A DNA stretch of 64,000 nucleotides from Bradyrhizobium xenonodulans (lineage in GTDB: Bacteria > Pseudomonadota > Alphaproteobacteria > Rhizobiales > Xanthobacteraceae): NCBI RefSeq assembly GCF_027594865.1, contig NZ_CP089391.1, positions 6,230,501-6,294,500 on the forward strand. Reading direction: 5' to 3'. Shown one piece after another: positions 36,238 through 44,944 of this stretch (its first letter is position 1; the number at the start of each line of letters is the position of its first letter). The position numbers and the translations under genes are program-made. The notes beneath the pieces are model-generated. The model ran no database searches. It had not been told where the DNA came from and worked only from the letters and a program-made list of their open reading frames with translations.

Positions 36238-37100
36238 TTCTGCCCCAGCACGCGATCGAGCGAGATGAAGCGGCTGACGACGAAGAAGATCGCGAGCACG
36301 CTCAGGAGCAGCACCACCGCGACGGCGCTGGCAGCCCCGAACTGGTTGTAGAGCTCGACATTGCGGCTCACCAGCATCGACACCATCACGGTGCGGCCGC
36401 CGCCGAGCAGCTCGGGCGTGATGTAGAAGCCGAGGCAGAGCACGAACACCATGGTGCAGCCCGCGAGCACACCCGGCAGTGACAGGGGCAGGAACACGCG
36501 CATGAAGGTGAGCGACGGGCTCGCGCCAAGGCTGGCGCCGGCCTGCATCAGGTCGCCCGGAATCTTCTGCATGGTCGCATAGAGCGGGAGCACCATGAAC
36601 GGCAGCAGGATGTGCACTGTCGCTACCACCGTGCCGAAGGTGTTGTGGACCAGCGCGAGCGGCTCGGAGATCACATCGAGATAGCGCAAAAACTGGTTGA
36701 TCACGCCGGTGCGCTGGAGCAGCGCCAGCCAGGCATAGGCGCGCACCAGCACGCTGGTCCAGAACGGCAGCACGACCAGCGACAGGATGAGGATACTCCA
36801 TCCCTTCGGCAATGAATTGGCGAGATAGGCCACGGGATAGCCGAGCAGCAACGCGATCAGTGTGACCGCAAGGCTGATCTCGAAGGTCAGCGCAAAGCTG
36901 CGCCAGTAGATGTCCTCGGTGAAGACGCGGCGATAGTTCTCCAGCGTGAAGCCGTCATGGTAGATCGACTGCCAGGCGAGCCAGCCGACCGGCAGCACGA
37001 TCAGAGCCAGGATCACCAGCAGCGCCGGCGACACCAATGCCAGCATCAGGCCGTGCTCCCGGCGCCGATGTCTTCGAGAGGAATCCGGCACGGATATCAT
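36234..37100 (-). CDS. ABC transporter permease, PotB-like
   Basis: 288 residues from ATG at 37100. A basic start (SSRRHRRREH) is followed by six membrane segments, with the EAA loop ASLGASPSLTFMRVFLPLS. It is homologous to PotB/PotH of polyamine importers. It follows the binding-protein gene by 14 bases and overlaps the PotC-like gene, forming the heterodimeric channel. Upstream in-frame codons run through the binding-protein gene and are not used. Confidence 0.9.
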   Translation of the reverse strand: MISVPDSSRRHRRREHGLMLALVSPALLVILALIVLPVGWLAWQSIYHDGFTLENYRRVFTEDIYWRSFALTFEISLAVTLIALLLGYPVAYLANSLPKGWSILILSLVVLPFWTSVLVRAYAWLALLQRTGVINQFLRYLDVISEPLALVHNTFGTVVATVHILLPFMVLPLYATMQKIPGDLMQAGASLGASPSLTFMRVFLPLSLPGVLAGCTMVFVLCLGFYITPELLGGGRTVMVSMLVSRNVELYNQFGAASAVAVVLLLSVLAIFFVVSRFISLDRVLGQK

Positions 37101-37114
37101 CGACGCTGCCTCGC

Positions 37115-38161
37115 CTACTTCTGCATGAACGACGCCCAGCGCTTCTCGGCGGCTTCGCCCGCGGACGAGGACCACCACGCATAGGACATCAGCGCCTGCT
37201 TGGCCGCGTTCGCGGGCTCGCTTGGCAATTGCGCGGCGCGCTCGGGCTTGATCACGCCCGTCTCGAACGCCTTGGGATTGCCCGGGCCGTAGTCGATGTT
37301 GAGCGGCAAATTGGCCTGGTGCACGGGATCGACGGCTTCGTTGAGGAACTTCACTGCCGTGGCGAGGTTCGGCGCGCCCTTGAGGATGCACAGCGAGGTG
37401 CTCTGCAAAATGCCCTGGTTGTAGGTGAAGGACACCTTCGCGCCCTCCTTGGCGACCGCGCTGACGCGGCCGTTCCAGGCCATCTCCATGTCGACCTCGC
37501 CGTCGTTGAGGAGCTGCGCCGACTGCGCGCCCGAGGTCCACCACACCGTGATATGCGGCTTGATCTCCTCGAGCTTCTTGAAAGCGCGGTCGACGTCGAG
37601 CGGATAGAGCTTGTCGGGCGCGACGCCGTCGGCCATCAGCGCCGCCTCCAGCGTGGCGAACGGGTGGTTGCGCAGCGCGCGGCGGCCAGGGAATTTCTTG
37701 ACGTCCCAGAAATCGGCCCAGCTGTTCGGCGCGTCCTTCGGGAACGTCTTCTGGCTGTAGGACAGCACGCTGGAATAGAACTCATAGGATACCGAATAAG
37801 GACTGCGATAGGCCTCCGGCATTGCCGCGCCGTTGGGAATCTTCGAGAAGTCGAGCTTCTCCATCAGCCCCTGCTCGCCGCCACGCAGGCAGTTGCCGGT
37901 GGGCGTGTCGACGACGTCCCAGATCGGCTTGCCGCTGCCGACCTGGGTCTTGATCGCGGGCCAGGCGTCGGGGATGGAATCCTGGTTGATGGTGATGCCG
38001 AGCTTCTTGGCGGAGGGATCGAGGATCGCCACCGTCTGCGCCTGCTGATAGGCGCCGCCCTGCGAGACGAAGGTGATCTGCTCGGCGGCATCAGCCGCAT
38101 TGGTCAAGCCGATTGCGCCCAGCAGCGCGCAACCCAAACCAAAACTCTGCTTCATCGTCAT
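37115..38161 (-). CDS. ABC transporter substrate-binding protein, PotD-like
   Basis: 348 residues from ATG at 38161 behind GGAGGAGGCGAGG. A signal peptide (MKQSFGLGCALLGAIGLTNA, cut near ADA-A) precedes the polyamine-type binding fold: FVSQGGAYQQAQ, WDVVDTPTGNC, and WWTSGAQSAQLLNDGEVDM (the usual ligand-region segment). The ligand is probably a polyamine, an opine-like amine or a related cation. An amine-oxidase-type flavoprotein is encoded 22 bases upstream in the same operon. Confidence 0.9.
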   Translation of the reverse strand: MTMKQSFGLGCALLGAIGLTNAADAAEQITFVSQGGAYQQAQTVAILDPSAKKLGITINQDSIPDAWPAIKTQVGSGKPIWDVVDTPTGNCLRGGEQGLMEKLDFSKIPNGAAMPEAYRSPYSVSYEFYSSVLSYSQKTFPKDAPNSWADFWDVKKFPGRRALRNHPFATLEAALMADGVAPDKLYPLDVDRAFKKLEEIKPHITVWWTSGAQSAQLLNDGEVDMEMAWNGRVSAVAKEGAKVSFTYNQGILQSTSLCILKGAPNLATAVKFLNEAVDPVHQANLPLNIDYGPGNPKAFETGVIKPERAAQLPSEPANAAKQALMSYAWWSSSAGEAAEKRWASFMQK

Positions 38162-38183
38162 CCTCGCCTCCTCCAAAGTGATC

Positions 38184-39503
38184 CTACCGACCGATCGCAT
38201 CGAGAAACTGGTACCAGCCGGCGACCATGCGCACGGCGGGCTCGCGCAGCGGATAGAACGGGATCGCCTTCATGCGCCCGATATCGAGCAGCCCGACCTC
38301 GGGGCTCTCGCCGCGCACGAAGGCGACGAGATAGCGGCCCATCAGGCTCGACATCGCAACGCCGGCGCCGTTGTAGCCCATGGAGACCAGCGTGCGGTCG
38401 TCGAGCCGGCCGATATGCGGCACCGAATCCAGCGTCATGCCGACGAGGCCCGACCATTTGTAGGCGAGCGGCACATCGGCCAGATCCGGGAAGATGCCGA
38501 CCATCGCCTTGCGCAGCGCATCGAACGAGGCTTGCGAGTCCTGCTTGCCGAAAGCGCCGCGGCCACCAAAGATCACGCGGTTGTCGACCATGCGGAACCA
38601 GCGCATCATGCGCTTGGTCTCGGTGTAGGTCCGCCCGGTCGGCATCAGGCGTCCTGCGAGATTACGCGGCAATTGTTCGGTTGCGACCATGGCGCTGCGG
38701 AACGGGATCAGCGTGCGCTGCATATGCGCAGTCGCGCCGGTGAGATCGGAATAGCTGTTGGTGGCGATGATCGCCTGTTTGGCGCGCACCGCGCCTCGCG
38801 GCGTCTCCGCGACGATGCCGCCGTTCTCGCGCCGGAGCTTGATCACCGGCGACTCCTGGAAGATGGAAACGCCGCGGCGCGCGACACCGTCGGCGAGCCC
38901 GCGCAGATAGTTCAGCGGATGAATGCCGCCGGAGCCGGGATTGAGCACGCCGCCGACGAAGATGTCGGAACCCGTCTCGTCACGCACGCCGTGCTTATCG
39001 AGGACGCGGACCTCCGCATCGCCCATCTCGCGCGTCATCCAGCTGGCCTCGTCGATCGCGGCCTTCAGGGTCGTCTCGTTGTGCGCGGCCTTGACCTGAC
39101 CGGTGCGCGTCAGGTTTGCGCTGGTGATGCCGAACTCGGACACCAGCTCCTCGACCATGTCGGTCGATTCATGCGCGATCTCGTACATCCGCTTCGCCAT
39201 GGCGCGGCCATGCACGGCGTCGATCTCGCGGAACGACAGGCGAAACTTTGCGGTGATCACGCCGCCATTGCGCCCGCTGGCACCCCAGCCAGGGCGGTTG
39301 GCTTCGAGCACGACCGGAGCAAGCCCGCTCTTGGCGATGTGATGCGCAGCGGACAGGCCCGTATAGCCCGCACCGATGATCACCACATCGGCCTGTTGCT
39401 CACCCGACAGCACGGGAAACGCACGCGCGGGCTCCGCCGTGGCTTCCCACAGCGAATTGACCGATGGCAGCGCGCTCCAGTCCCGTGTCATGCCGGCGCT
39501 CAT
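38184..39503 (-). CDS. FAD-dependent amine oxidase-type oxidoreductase, PuuB-like
   Basis: 439 residues. The FAD site ADVVIIGAGYTGLSAAHHIA starts at ~37, followed by ANRPGWGASGRNGGVI, a block shared with gamma-glutamylputrescine oxidase (PuuB) and related glycine/D-amino-acid oxidase-fold enzymes. The C-terminus has YKWSGLVGMTLDSVPHIG and MGYNGAGVAMSS. It would oxidise a primary or secondary amine to an aldehyde plus ammonia. Its place within the polyamine-like importer operon supports that substrate class. Confidence 0.88.
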   Translation of the reverse strand: MSAGMTRDWSALPSVNSLWEATAEPARAFPVLSGEQQADVVIIGAGYTGLSAAHHIAKSGLAPVVLEANRPGWGASGRNGGVITAKFRLSFREIDAVHGRAMAKRMYEIAHESTDMVEELVSEFGITSANLTRTGQVKAAHNETTLKAAIDEASWMTREMGDAEVRVLDKHGVRDETGSDIFVGGVLNPGSGGIHPLNYLRGLADGVARRGVSIFQESPVIKLRRENGGIVAETPRGAVRAKQAIIATNSYSDLTGATAHMQRTLIPFRSAMVATEQLPRNLAGRLMPTGRTYTETKRMMRWFRMVDNRVIFGGRGAFGKQDSQASFDALRKAMVGIFPDLADVPLAYKWSGLVGMTLDSVPHIGRLDDRTLVSMGYNGAGVAMSSLMGRYLVAFVRGESPEVGLLDIGRMKAIPFYPLREPAVRMVAGWYQFLDAIGR

Positions 39504-39506
39504 CCG

Positions 39507-40223
39507 TTACGCCGCCGGCCCGATCGCCGCGTCGGCCAGTGCCTTCAGCGTCGGGAAGTGGAAGTCCGGTTTTGTCAATGTCTCGACCGCAGGCGTGCCG
39601 CCGAAGCCGGCGATACCCTGACGGCGCTCGATCCAGCACACCTTGTAGCCGAGCTTCCGCGCAATCCCGATGTCGTGGTACTGGCTCTGCGCGACATGCA
39701 AGATGTCGGACTGCTTGTAGCCGAACGCGGACTGACGGCCCTTGTTGTAGGCGAAGAACTCCGGATTCGGCTTGGCCACGCCGGTGTCGTCGGCGCAGAC
39801 GGTGTCGTCGAAGGGATCGCCGAGCGCGTGCGCGTAGCAGGACAGCGCGACCCGGTCGGCATTGGTCATCGCGACCAGCCGAAACTTCGTGCGCAAGCGC
39901 TTCAGCGCCTCGACCGAATCGGAAAACGGCCCCCAGCGCAGCACGGCAAGCTGGAACATGTCGCAGGACGCATCCTCGGCCGGCAGCCCGAGCTCCTTGG
40001 CGAGATAGCGGTAGACGTGGAACATCACCTCGCTCGAACGCTCATAATGTTTGTCACGGCCACGCTTGTAGGATTCGAAGATCTTGTCGTCGCTGAGCTC
40101 GGCCGGCGACTTGCCCGAGATCCTGCGCACCGCGGCGAGCACACCGGTCTCGAAATCGATCAAGGTGCCGACGACATCGAAGGTGAGAACCTTGAAATTG
40201 CTGAACGAGGCTGCTGACGACAT
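39507..40223 (-). CDS. HAD-superfamily haloacid dehalogenase type II homologue
   Basis: 238 residues. Nucleophile Asp is in VLTFDVVGTLIDFE (normally DxYGTL, here DVVGTL). Motif 2 is RLVAMTNADR and motif 4 lies around ADDTGVAKPNPEFF, with Lys. It resembles L-2-haloacid dehalogenases, but homologues with this motif also act as phosphatases. It sits between the ATPase gene (38-base gap) and the flavoprotein gene (3-base gap), so it probably acts on the same imported compound. The role in an amine pathway is unexplained. Confidence 0.8.
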   Translation of the reverse strand: MSSAASFSNFKVLTFDVVGTLIDFETGVLAAVRRISGKSPAELSDDKIFESYKRGRDKHYERSSEVMFHVYRYLAKELGLPAEDASCDMFQLAVLRWGPFSDSVEALKRLRTKFRLVAMTNADRVALSCYAHALGDPFDDTVCADDTGVAKPNPEFFAYNKGRQSAFGYKQSDILHVAQSQYHDIGIARKLGYKVCWIERRQGIAGFGGTPAVETLTKPDFHFPTLKALADAAIGPAA

Positions 40224-40261
40224 TTTTGGCTTCTTCTCTCAGGTTGACACAAGGCTTGGGT

Positions 40262-41344
40262 TCAGTCCCCCACCCTGGGCACGACGATGGTGTCTTCGGG
40301 ATGAAGGGTGACGGTGAGGCTGCCGCCGAGCGCCGGAATCCGGCTATAGGCCTGGTGATAGCTCGGCTGGCGCAGGCTGAGGGCGATGCCATCGGCGAGC
40401 GCGAGAAAAATGCGCAGGCTCTCGCCCTGATACACGATATCCGTGACCGTGCCGGTCAGGCGGTTGCAGGCGGCATCCTGCGCGCCATCGTCGATCAGCA
40501 GCTTTTCGCTGTGAACGGCCAGCATCAGGGCATCGCCGTCGGGGATGGCGCGGGCGCTGCGCAGCAGCGCATTGCCGAGCGCGACGCTGGCCGCATCGAC
40601 ACGGCGGACCGGCAGCATCGTGGCTTCGCCGATGAAGCTCGCCACGAAGGAATCCGCGGGATGATCGTGCAGCCGCTCGGGCTCGTCGATCTGGATCAGG
40701 CGGCCGTCCTTCATCACGGCGACGCGGTCGCTCATGGTCAGCGCCTCGCGCTGGTCGTGGGTGACGTAGATGATGGTGGCGCCGATGCGCCGGTGCAGCG
40801 CGCGCAGCTCGATCTGCATGGATTCGCGAAGCTGCTTGTCGAGCGCGGAGAGCGGCTCGTCCATCAGGATCAGGCGCGGCTCGAAGATCATGGCGCGCGC
40901 GAGCGCGACGCGCTGGCGCTGGCCGCCGGAGAGCTGCGCGATGCCGCGCTCCTCATAACCGGCGAGGCCGACCATCGAAAGCGCGGCGCGCACCTTGTCG
41001 GGCCAGCTTGCTTTTGGCAGGCGCCGCGCGCGTAGGGGAAAGGCGACGTTCTCGCCGACGCTCATATGCGGGAACAGCGCGTAGTTCTGGAACACGACGC
41101 CGATGTCGCGCTTGTGCGGTGGCATCCAGGTGACGTCGCGGCCGCCGAACAGGATCGTACCTGACGATGGCAGGATGAAGCCGCCGAGAATGCCGAGCAG
41201 CGTGGTCTTGCCGGAGCCGGAGGGGCCGAGCAGCGAGACGAACTCGCCGGCGCCGACATTGAGGGAGACGTCGTCGAGAGCGCGAACGGCGCCGTACGCC
41301 TTGCTCGCGGACCTGATCTCGACGCTTTCCGCTCGTTTGTCCAA
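40262..41344 (-). CDS. ABC transporter ATP-binding protein, PotA-like
   Basis: 360 residues from TTG at 41344, preceded by GGCGAGG seven bases upstream; a second TTG at 41371 with its own weak site cannot be excluded. Walker A is LLGPSGSGKTTLLG, signature LSGGQRQRVALARA, Walker B LILMDEPLSALD and the switch His THDQREAL. The C-terminal OB/TOBE domain is typical of PotA/MalK. It powers the PotB/PotC-like channel and is the first gene of the six-gene minus operon, divergent from LysR. Confidence 0.92.
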   Translation of the reverse strand: MDKRAESVEIRSASKAYGAVRALDDVSLNVGAGEFVSLLGPSGSGKTTLLGILGGFILPSSGTILFGGRDVTWMPPHKRDIGVVFQNYALFPHMSVGENVAFPLRARRLPKASWPDKVRAALSMVGLAGYEERGIAQLSGGQRQRVALARAMIFEPRLILMDEPLSALDKQLRESMQIELRALHRRIGATIIYVTHDQREALTMSDRVAVMKDGRLIQIDEPERLHDHPADSFVASFIGEATMLPVRRVDAASVALGNALLRSARAIPDGDALMLAVHSEKLLIDDGAQDAACNRLTGTVTDIVYQGESLRIFLALADGIALSLRQPSYHQAYSRIPALGGSLTVTLHPEDTIVVPRVGD

Positions 41345-41407
41345 CGATCGACCTCGCCTCGTTCCCTGCAATGGCGTGCCTCACTGCGCGCCATAAGCCT
41401 GCTTTAT

Positions 41408-41476
41408 AGACAGGGAAGTTGACACACTCGCAGCGAAGCGTGCATTGCACCAAATCTTCGCTCGCAAGCCCTGTCT
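41408..41476. promoter_or_regulatory. Nested inverted repeats in the LysR/ABC intergenic region
   Basis: The outer arms are AGACAGGG (41408-41415) and CCCTGTCT (41469-41476), a perfect 8-base pair. Inside, GCAGCGAAG (41430-41438) pairs with CTTCGCT further right. Together they could fold as a hairpin in the ABC operon leader or be two regulator half-sites. A TATAAA-like sequence (41403-41408 on the minus strand) lies just beyond the outer left arm. Confidence 0.4.
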
Positions 41477-41504
41477 TTAGGCTGTGATGCCAATGACACC
41501 AGAC

Positions 41505-41528
41505 TTGGCAAAATCCGGCAATTGCCAA
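41505..41528. promoter_or_regulatory. LysR-type binding site candidate
   Basis: TTGGCAA (41505-41511) and TTGCCAA (41522-41528) form a perfect inverted repeat with 10 bases between arms. This is close to the LysR-family T-N11-A layout. It lies 29 bases upstream of the LysR start and about 160 bases from the divergent ABC operon, where a LysR regulator would repress itself and activate the other side. Confidence 0.6.
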
Positions 41529-41556
41529 ATTCTCACCGCGCTCATAACATGGCGTT

Positions 41557-42495
41557 ATGCCCGAGCTGCGCCGGATGCTGCCCTCCAGTAACGCCCTGTT
41601 CGTCTTCGACGCAGCGGCGCGCAATGGCAGCTTCACGGCCGCGGCCGCCGAATTGAACGTCACGCAGCCGGCGGTGAGCCGGATGCTCGGTCAGTTCGAG
41701 GAGCATCTCGGCGTGCGCCTGTTCGATCGCAAAGCGGGCCGCGCGGTGCTCACCGAGGAAGGCGAGCTGCTCTATCGCCGCGTGCTCGACGGCTTTCGCA
41801 GCATCGAGACCGGGCTCGTCGAGATCGAGCGGCGCCGCAAGGGCACTGAGACGGTGACGCTGTCGGTGTCCTCCGCCTTCACCACGCATTGGCTGATGCC
41901 GCGCATCGACAAGCTCCAGAAGCAGTTTCCGCAGGTCGATCTGCGTTTCCAGCTCATCTCCGGCGCGCTGCGCGGACCGGTCGAGAATGTCGATCTCGGC
42001 ATGCGCTTTCGCGACCGCGACGAGCCGTCGTCGGGCGGCATGCTGGTGATGAAGGAGGTCATGCTGCCGATGTGCAGCCCTGCCTATCTCGGCGAGACCG
42101 ATCCCGCTGAAGGCAATACCATCATCCGCCTTGCCGAGACGCCGGGCGACTGGGCCGCGGATTACGCCTCGCTTCTCACCGGACGTCGCGGTGCGGCCAA
42201 GGGGCTTAGCTTCAGCGATTATGCCGTCGTGATGCAGGCCGCCCTGCTCGGCCAGGGCATCGCGCTCGGCTGGCTCACGGTGGCCTCGCACTGGCTTTTG
42301 ACCGGCGCGCTGGTGCCGGCCTCCGACCGGCTCACCACCACAAGCCGCATCTGCGAATTCCTGCCACCGCGCAACCGGCCGATGCGCCCCATCGCCGCCG
42401 AGATCCGCGACTGGATCATCGCGCAGATGAAAAGCGAGATCGCCGCGCTCGACCGGCTCTATCCGCAGCTCGGCGCGATGGCGGCGTGCTACTAA
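41557..42495 (+). CDS. LysR-family transcriptional regulator
   Basis: 312 residues. The N-terminal helix-turn-helix (residues ~10-70) reads FDAAARNGSFTAAAAELNVT followed by QPAVSRMLGQFEEHLG. A periplasmic-binding-fold effector domain follows (LSVSSAFTTHWLMPRI, as in GcvA-like members). It is divergent from the polyamine-type ABC operon and is its likely regulator. The ribosome site is weak; MLPSSNALF, six codons in, is an alternative start. Confidence 0.92.
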   Translation: MPELRRMLPSSNALFVFDAAARNGSFTAAAAELNVTQPAVSRMLGQFEEHLGVRLFDRKAGRAVLTEEGELLYRRVLDGFRSIETGLVEIERRRKGTETVTLSVSSAFTTHWLMPRIDKLQKQFPQVDLRFQLISGALRGPVENVDLGMRFRDRDEPSSGGMLVMKEVMLPMCSPAYLGETDPAEGNTIIRLAETPGDWAADYASLLTGRRGAAKGLSFSDYAVVMQAALLGQGIALGWLTVASHWLLTGALVPASDRLTTTSRICEFLPPRNRPMRPIAAEIRDWIIAQMKSEIAALDRLYPQLGAMAACY

Positions 42496-42524
42496 TGCGG
42501 GCGAGTAGTCGCTGCTCCCTCCGT

Positions 42525-42608
42525 GTCATTGCGAGGAGCGTAGCGACGAAGCAATCCAGACTGCCTCGACGGAAAGATTCTGGATTGCTTCGCTGCGCTC
42601 GCAATGAC
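42525..42608. repeat. Interspersed palindromic repeat, copy 2 of family A
   Basis: Perfect outer arms GTCATTGCGAG and CTCGCAATGAC enclose GAAGCAATCCAGA and TCTGGATTGCTTCG, also mutually inverted, giving a long hairpin with small loops. It is the complete version of the element at 17989. It separates the convergent LysR and uxuA genes. Confidence 0.8.
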
Positions 42609-42631
42609 GATGCGGATGGAGTTTCACACCC

Positions 42632-43822
42632 TCAACGATGCTCGATCGCGCGGATCGCGCCGCGGAGCTCGGCGAGGCCGCGGAGGCGGCCGATCGCGGT
42701 GTAGCCGGGATTGGTGCGCTTGGTGGCGGCGAGATCATCGAGCATGCGGTGGCCGTGATCGGGGCGGAACACGATTTGGTTGTCGGCTGACCGCCGCGCG
42801 TTCTCCTTCAGCAACGCCTTCAGCACCGCGACCATGTCGACGTCACCATCGAGATGGTCGGACTCGTAGAACGACAGGCCGTCGGCCTCGCGCTTGGTCG
42901 CACGCAGATGCGCAAACGCGATGCGCGGGCCGAAGCGTTCGGCCATCGCGGGCAAGTCGTTCTCGGCGCGCACGCCAAGCGAGCCCGTGCACAGGCAGAT
43001 GCCGTTGGCCTTGGACGGCACGGCATCGAACAGCGCCTGATAGTCCTCCGCGCTGGATGCGACACGCGGCAGGCCGAACAGCGGCCGCGGCGGATCGTCG
43101 GGGTGCAGCGTCAGCGACACGCCGAGCTGCTCCGCGACGGGTGCGACGCGGCCCAGGAACTCGGCGAGATGCTGCCGCAAGATCTTTGGCGTGATGTCGC
43201 GATAGGTTTCCAGCCGGCCACGGAATTGCGGGATGGTCATCGGCTCGGTGGTGGAGCCCGGCAGCGCGCTGGCGATGACCATGACGAGATAGTCGATATC
43301 GGCCTGGCTCATCTGGTCGAACAGCTTTTTCGCCCGTGCCTGCTGCTCGGGCGAATATTCCTGCACTGCGGCCGGGCGCTTGAGGATATGCAGCTCGAAC
43401 GCGGCAAAGCGGTCCTGGTCGAAGCGCATGGCGCGGGCGCCGTTCGGCAGCTCCCATTCCAGATCGGTGCGGCACCAGTCGACGACAGGCATGAAATTAT
43501 AGCAGATGATCTTGATGCCGGCGGCCGCGACCGCCTCCAGGCTCGCGATCCAGGCGTCGATGGATTTCGTTGCCTTGGCTCCGAGGCGCTTGACGTCGTC
43601 GGGGATCGGAATCGACTCCACCACCGACCAGGTCAGCTTTGAGCGGCCGGGCTGGCCGTTCTCGATGAAATTCTTGCGCTCCTCGACCGCCTTGCGCGTC
43701 CAGGCTTCCCCGATCGGAACCTGATGCAGCGCCGAGACGATATCGGTCGCCCCGGCCTGCCTGACATCGTCGAGCGAGACCGGATCATCCGGCCCGTACC
43801 AGCGCCAACCTTCGAGCATCAT
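42632..43822 (-). CDS. uxuA: Mannonate dehydratase
   Basis: 396 residues, close to the E. coli enzyme length. It dehydrates D-mannonate to 2-keto-3-deoxygluconate in hexuronate breakdown. Typical segments are GWRWYGPDDPVSLDDVRQAG at the start, SVVESIPIPDDVK, ICYNFMPVVDW, LTLHPDDPPRPLFGLPR, and HLRATKREADGLSFYES, followed by RPDHGHRM, with the His, Cys and Asp ligands of the metal site. ATG at 43822 follows GGGAGAATTTCG. It ends the minus-strand uronate operon behind the dehydrogenase gene. Confidence 0.95.
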   Translation of the reverse strand: MMLEGWRWYGPDDPVSLDDVRQAGATDIVSALHQVPIGEAWTRKAVEERKNFIENGQPGRSKLTWSVVESIPIPDDVKRLGAKATKSIDAWIASLEAVAAAGIKIICYNFMPVVDWCRTDLEWELPNGARAMRFDQDRFAAFELHILKRPAAVQEYSPEQQARAKKLFDQMSQADIDYLVMVIASALPGSTTEPMTIPQFRGRLETYRDITPKILRQHLAEFLGRVAPVAEQLGVSLTLHPDDPPRPLFGLPRVASSAEDYQALFDAVPSKANGICLCTGSLGVRAENDLPAMAERFGPRIAFAHLRATKREADGLSFYESDHLDGDVDMVAVLKALLKENARRSADNQIVFRPDHGHRMLDDLAATKRTNPGYTAIGRLRGLAELRGAIRAIEHR

Positions 43823-43834
43823 CGAAATTCTCCC

Positions 43835-43886
43835 AAAGCGTTTTCAAGCGAAGTGGGTACCGGTTCGCGTAAAGAAAACGCGTCAA
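43835..43886. repeat. Short interspersed inverted repeat
   Basis: GCGTTTTC (43838-43845) and GAAAACGC (43874-43881) form perfect arms around a 28-base centre containing GGTACC. It looks like a repeat I associate with Bradyrhizobium intergenic DNA. It lies in the 72-base gap between the dehydrogenase and uxuA genes and may modulate uxuA expression from the shared mRNA. Confidence 0.5.
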
Positions 43887-43894
43887 AGCAAGCG

Positions 43895-44944
43895 TCAGTT
43901 CGCGGTCAGCACGACCTTGACGCTCTGCGAGCGGTCGAGCGCCAGCCGCAGCGCATCCGGCGCAGTCGACAGCGGCCGCTCGGCGGTGACCAGCGACAGC
44001 ACGTCAACGCTGCCGTTGCCGATCAGCTCCACCGCAGTCATGAACTCGAAGCCGAAGCGGAACGAGCCGCGCAGGTCGATCTCCTTCGCCATCACCGCAT
44101 TCGACGGCGTCGGGATCTGGCCGCCCGGCAGGTTGCCGATCTGCACCACGACGCCACCGCGCCTGACGATGCCGATGGCGCTCGCGAGCCCCGCCGCCGT
44201 GCCCGAGACTTCGAACGCCACGTCATAGGGACGTGAGGCGGCCTGCTCCTTCAGGCCCTCCTCGCCGCCCGAGACATTCTCGACGTGGGATGCACCGAGC
44301 CGGGTCGCAAAGGCGAGCGGTGCCGGCGCGATGTCGGCGACGGTGATGTCGGCCATACCGGCGCGATGTGCGGCGAGCATGGTCAGTAGCCCGATCGGGC
44401 CGGCACCAAAGATGATGCCGCGCTTGCCCTCGATATTGCCGGCGCGCGCGACCGCGTGCAGGCAGACCGCGAGCGGCTCGGCGAGCGCCGCAGCCTGATA
44501 GGACACATGGTCCGGAATCTTCACGCACTGCGCCGGCACCGCGTCGAAATAATTGGCAAAGCCGCCCTGCATGTGCGGCGTCTTCGACGCCGAGCCCATG
44601 AAATAGATGTTCTCGCACAGATTCGGCCGGCCCTCGCGGCAGGCGACGCAATGGCCGCACCAGCGCGACGGGTTGACCGCGACGCGGTCACCGATCTTGA
44701 GGTTCGCGGCCGAGCCCGCGATCTCCACGACCTCGCCCGAAATCTCATGACCGAGCACCAATGGCGACTTCACGACGAAATCGCCGGTCCGGGCATGACG
44801 GAAATAATGCATGTCCGAGCCGCAGATGCCGCCGGCACCGAAGCGGATACGCACCATGCCGTCTGCGAGCTTGTCGAGCGGATGCTCGATCATGCGCAGG
44901 TCTTCGGGGCCGAACAGGGTCGCGGCGAGAGCTGTGGAGGTCAT
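43895..44944 (-). CDS. Zinc-dependent L-idonate 5-dehydrogenase-like alcohol dehydrogenase
   Basis: 349 residues from ATG at 44944, overlapping the TRAP permease stop (ATGA). The catalytic zinc site includes Cys41 (GGICGSDMHYF) and GHEISGEVVE; the structural zinc cysteines lie in RWCGHCVACREGRPNLC. The Rossmann motif is GIIFGAGPIGLL. It is close to IdnD-type enzymes, which oxidise L-idonate to 5-ketogluconate. In a hexuronate operon it may act on idonate or another sugar acid taken up by the TRAP system. Confidence 0.87.
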   Translation of the reverse strand: MTSTALAATLFGPEDLRMIEHPLDKLADGMVRIRFGAGGICGSDMHYFRHARTGDFVVKSPLVLGHEISGEVVEIAGSAANLKIGDRVAVNPSRWCGHCVACREGRPNLCENIYFMGSASKTPHMQGGFANYFDAVPAQCVKIPDHVSYQAAALAEPLAVCLHAVARAGNIEGKRGIIFGAGPIGLLTMLAAHRAGMADITVADIAPAPLAFATRLGASHVENVSGGEEGLKEQAASRPYDVAFEVSGTAAGLASAIGIVRRGGVVVQIGNLPGGQIPTPSNAVMAKEIDLRGSFRFGFEFMTAVELIGNGSVDVLSLVTAERPLSTAPDALRLALDRSQSVKVVLTAN

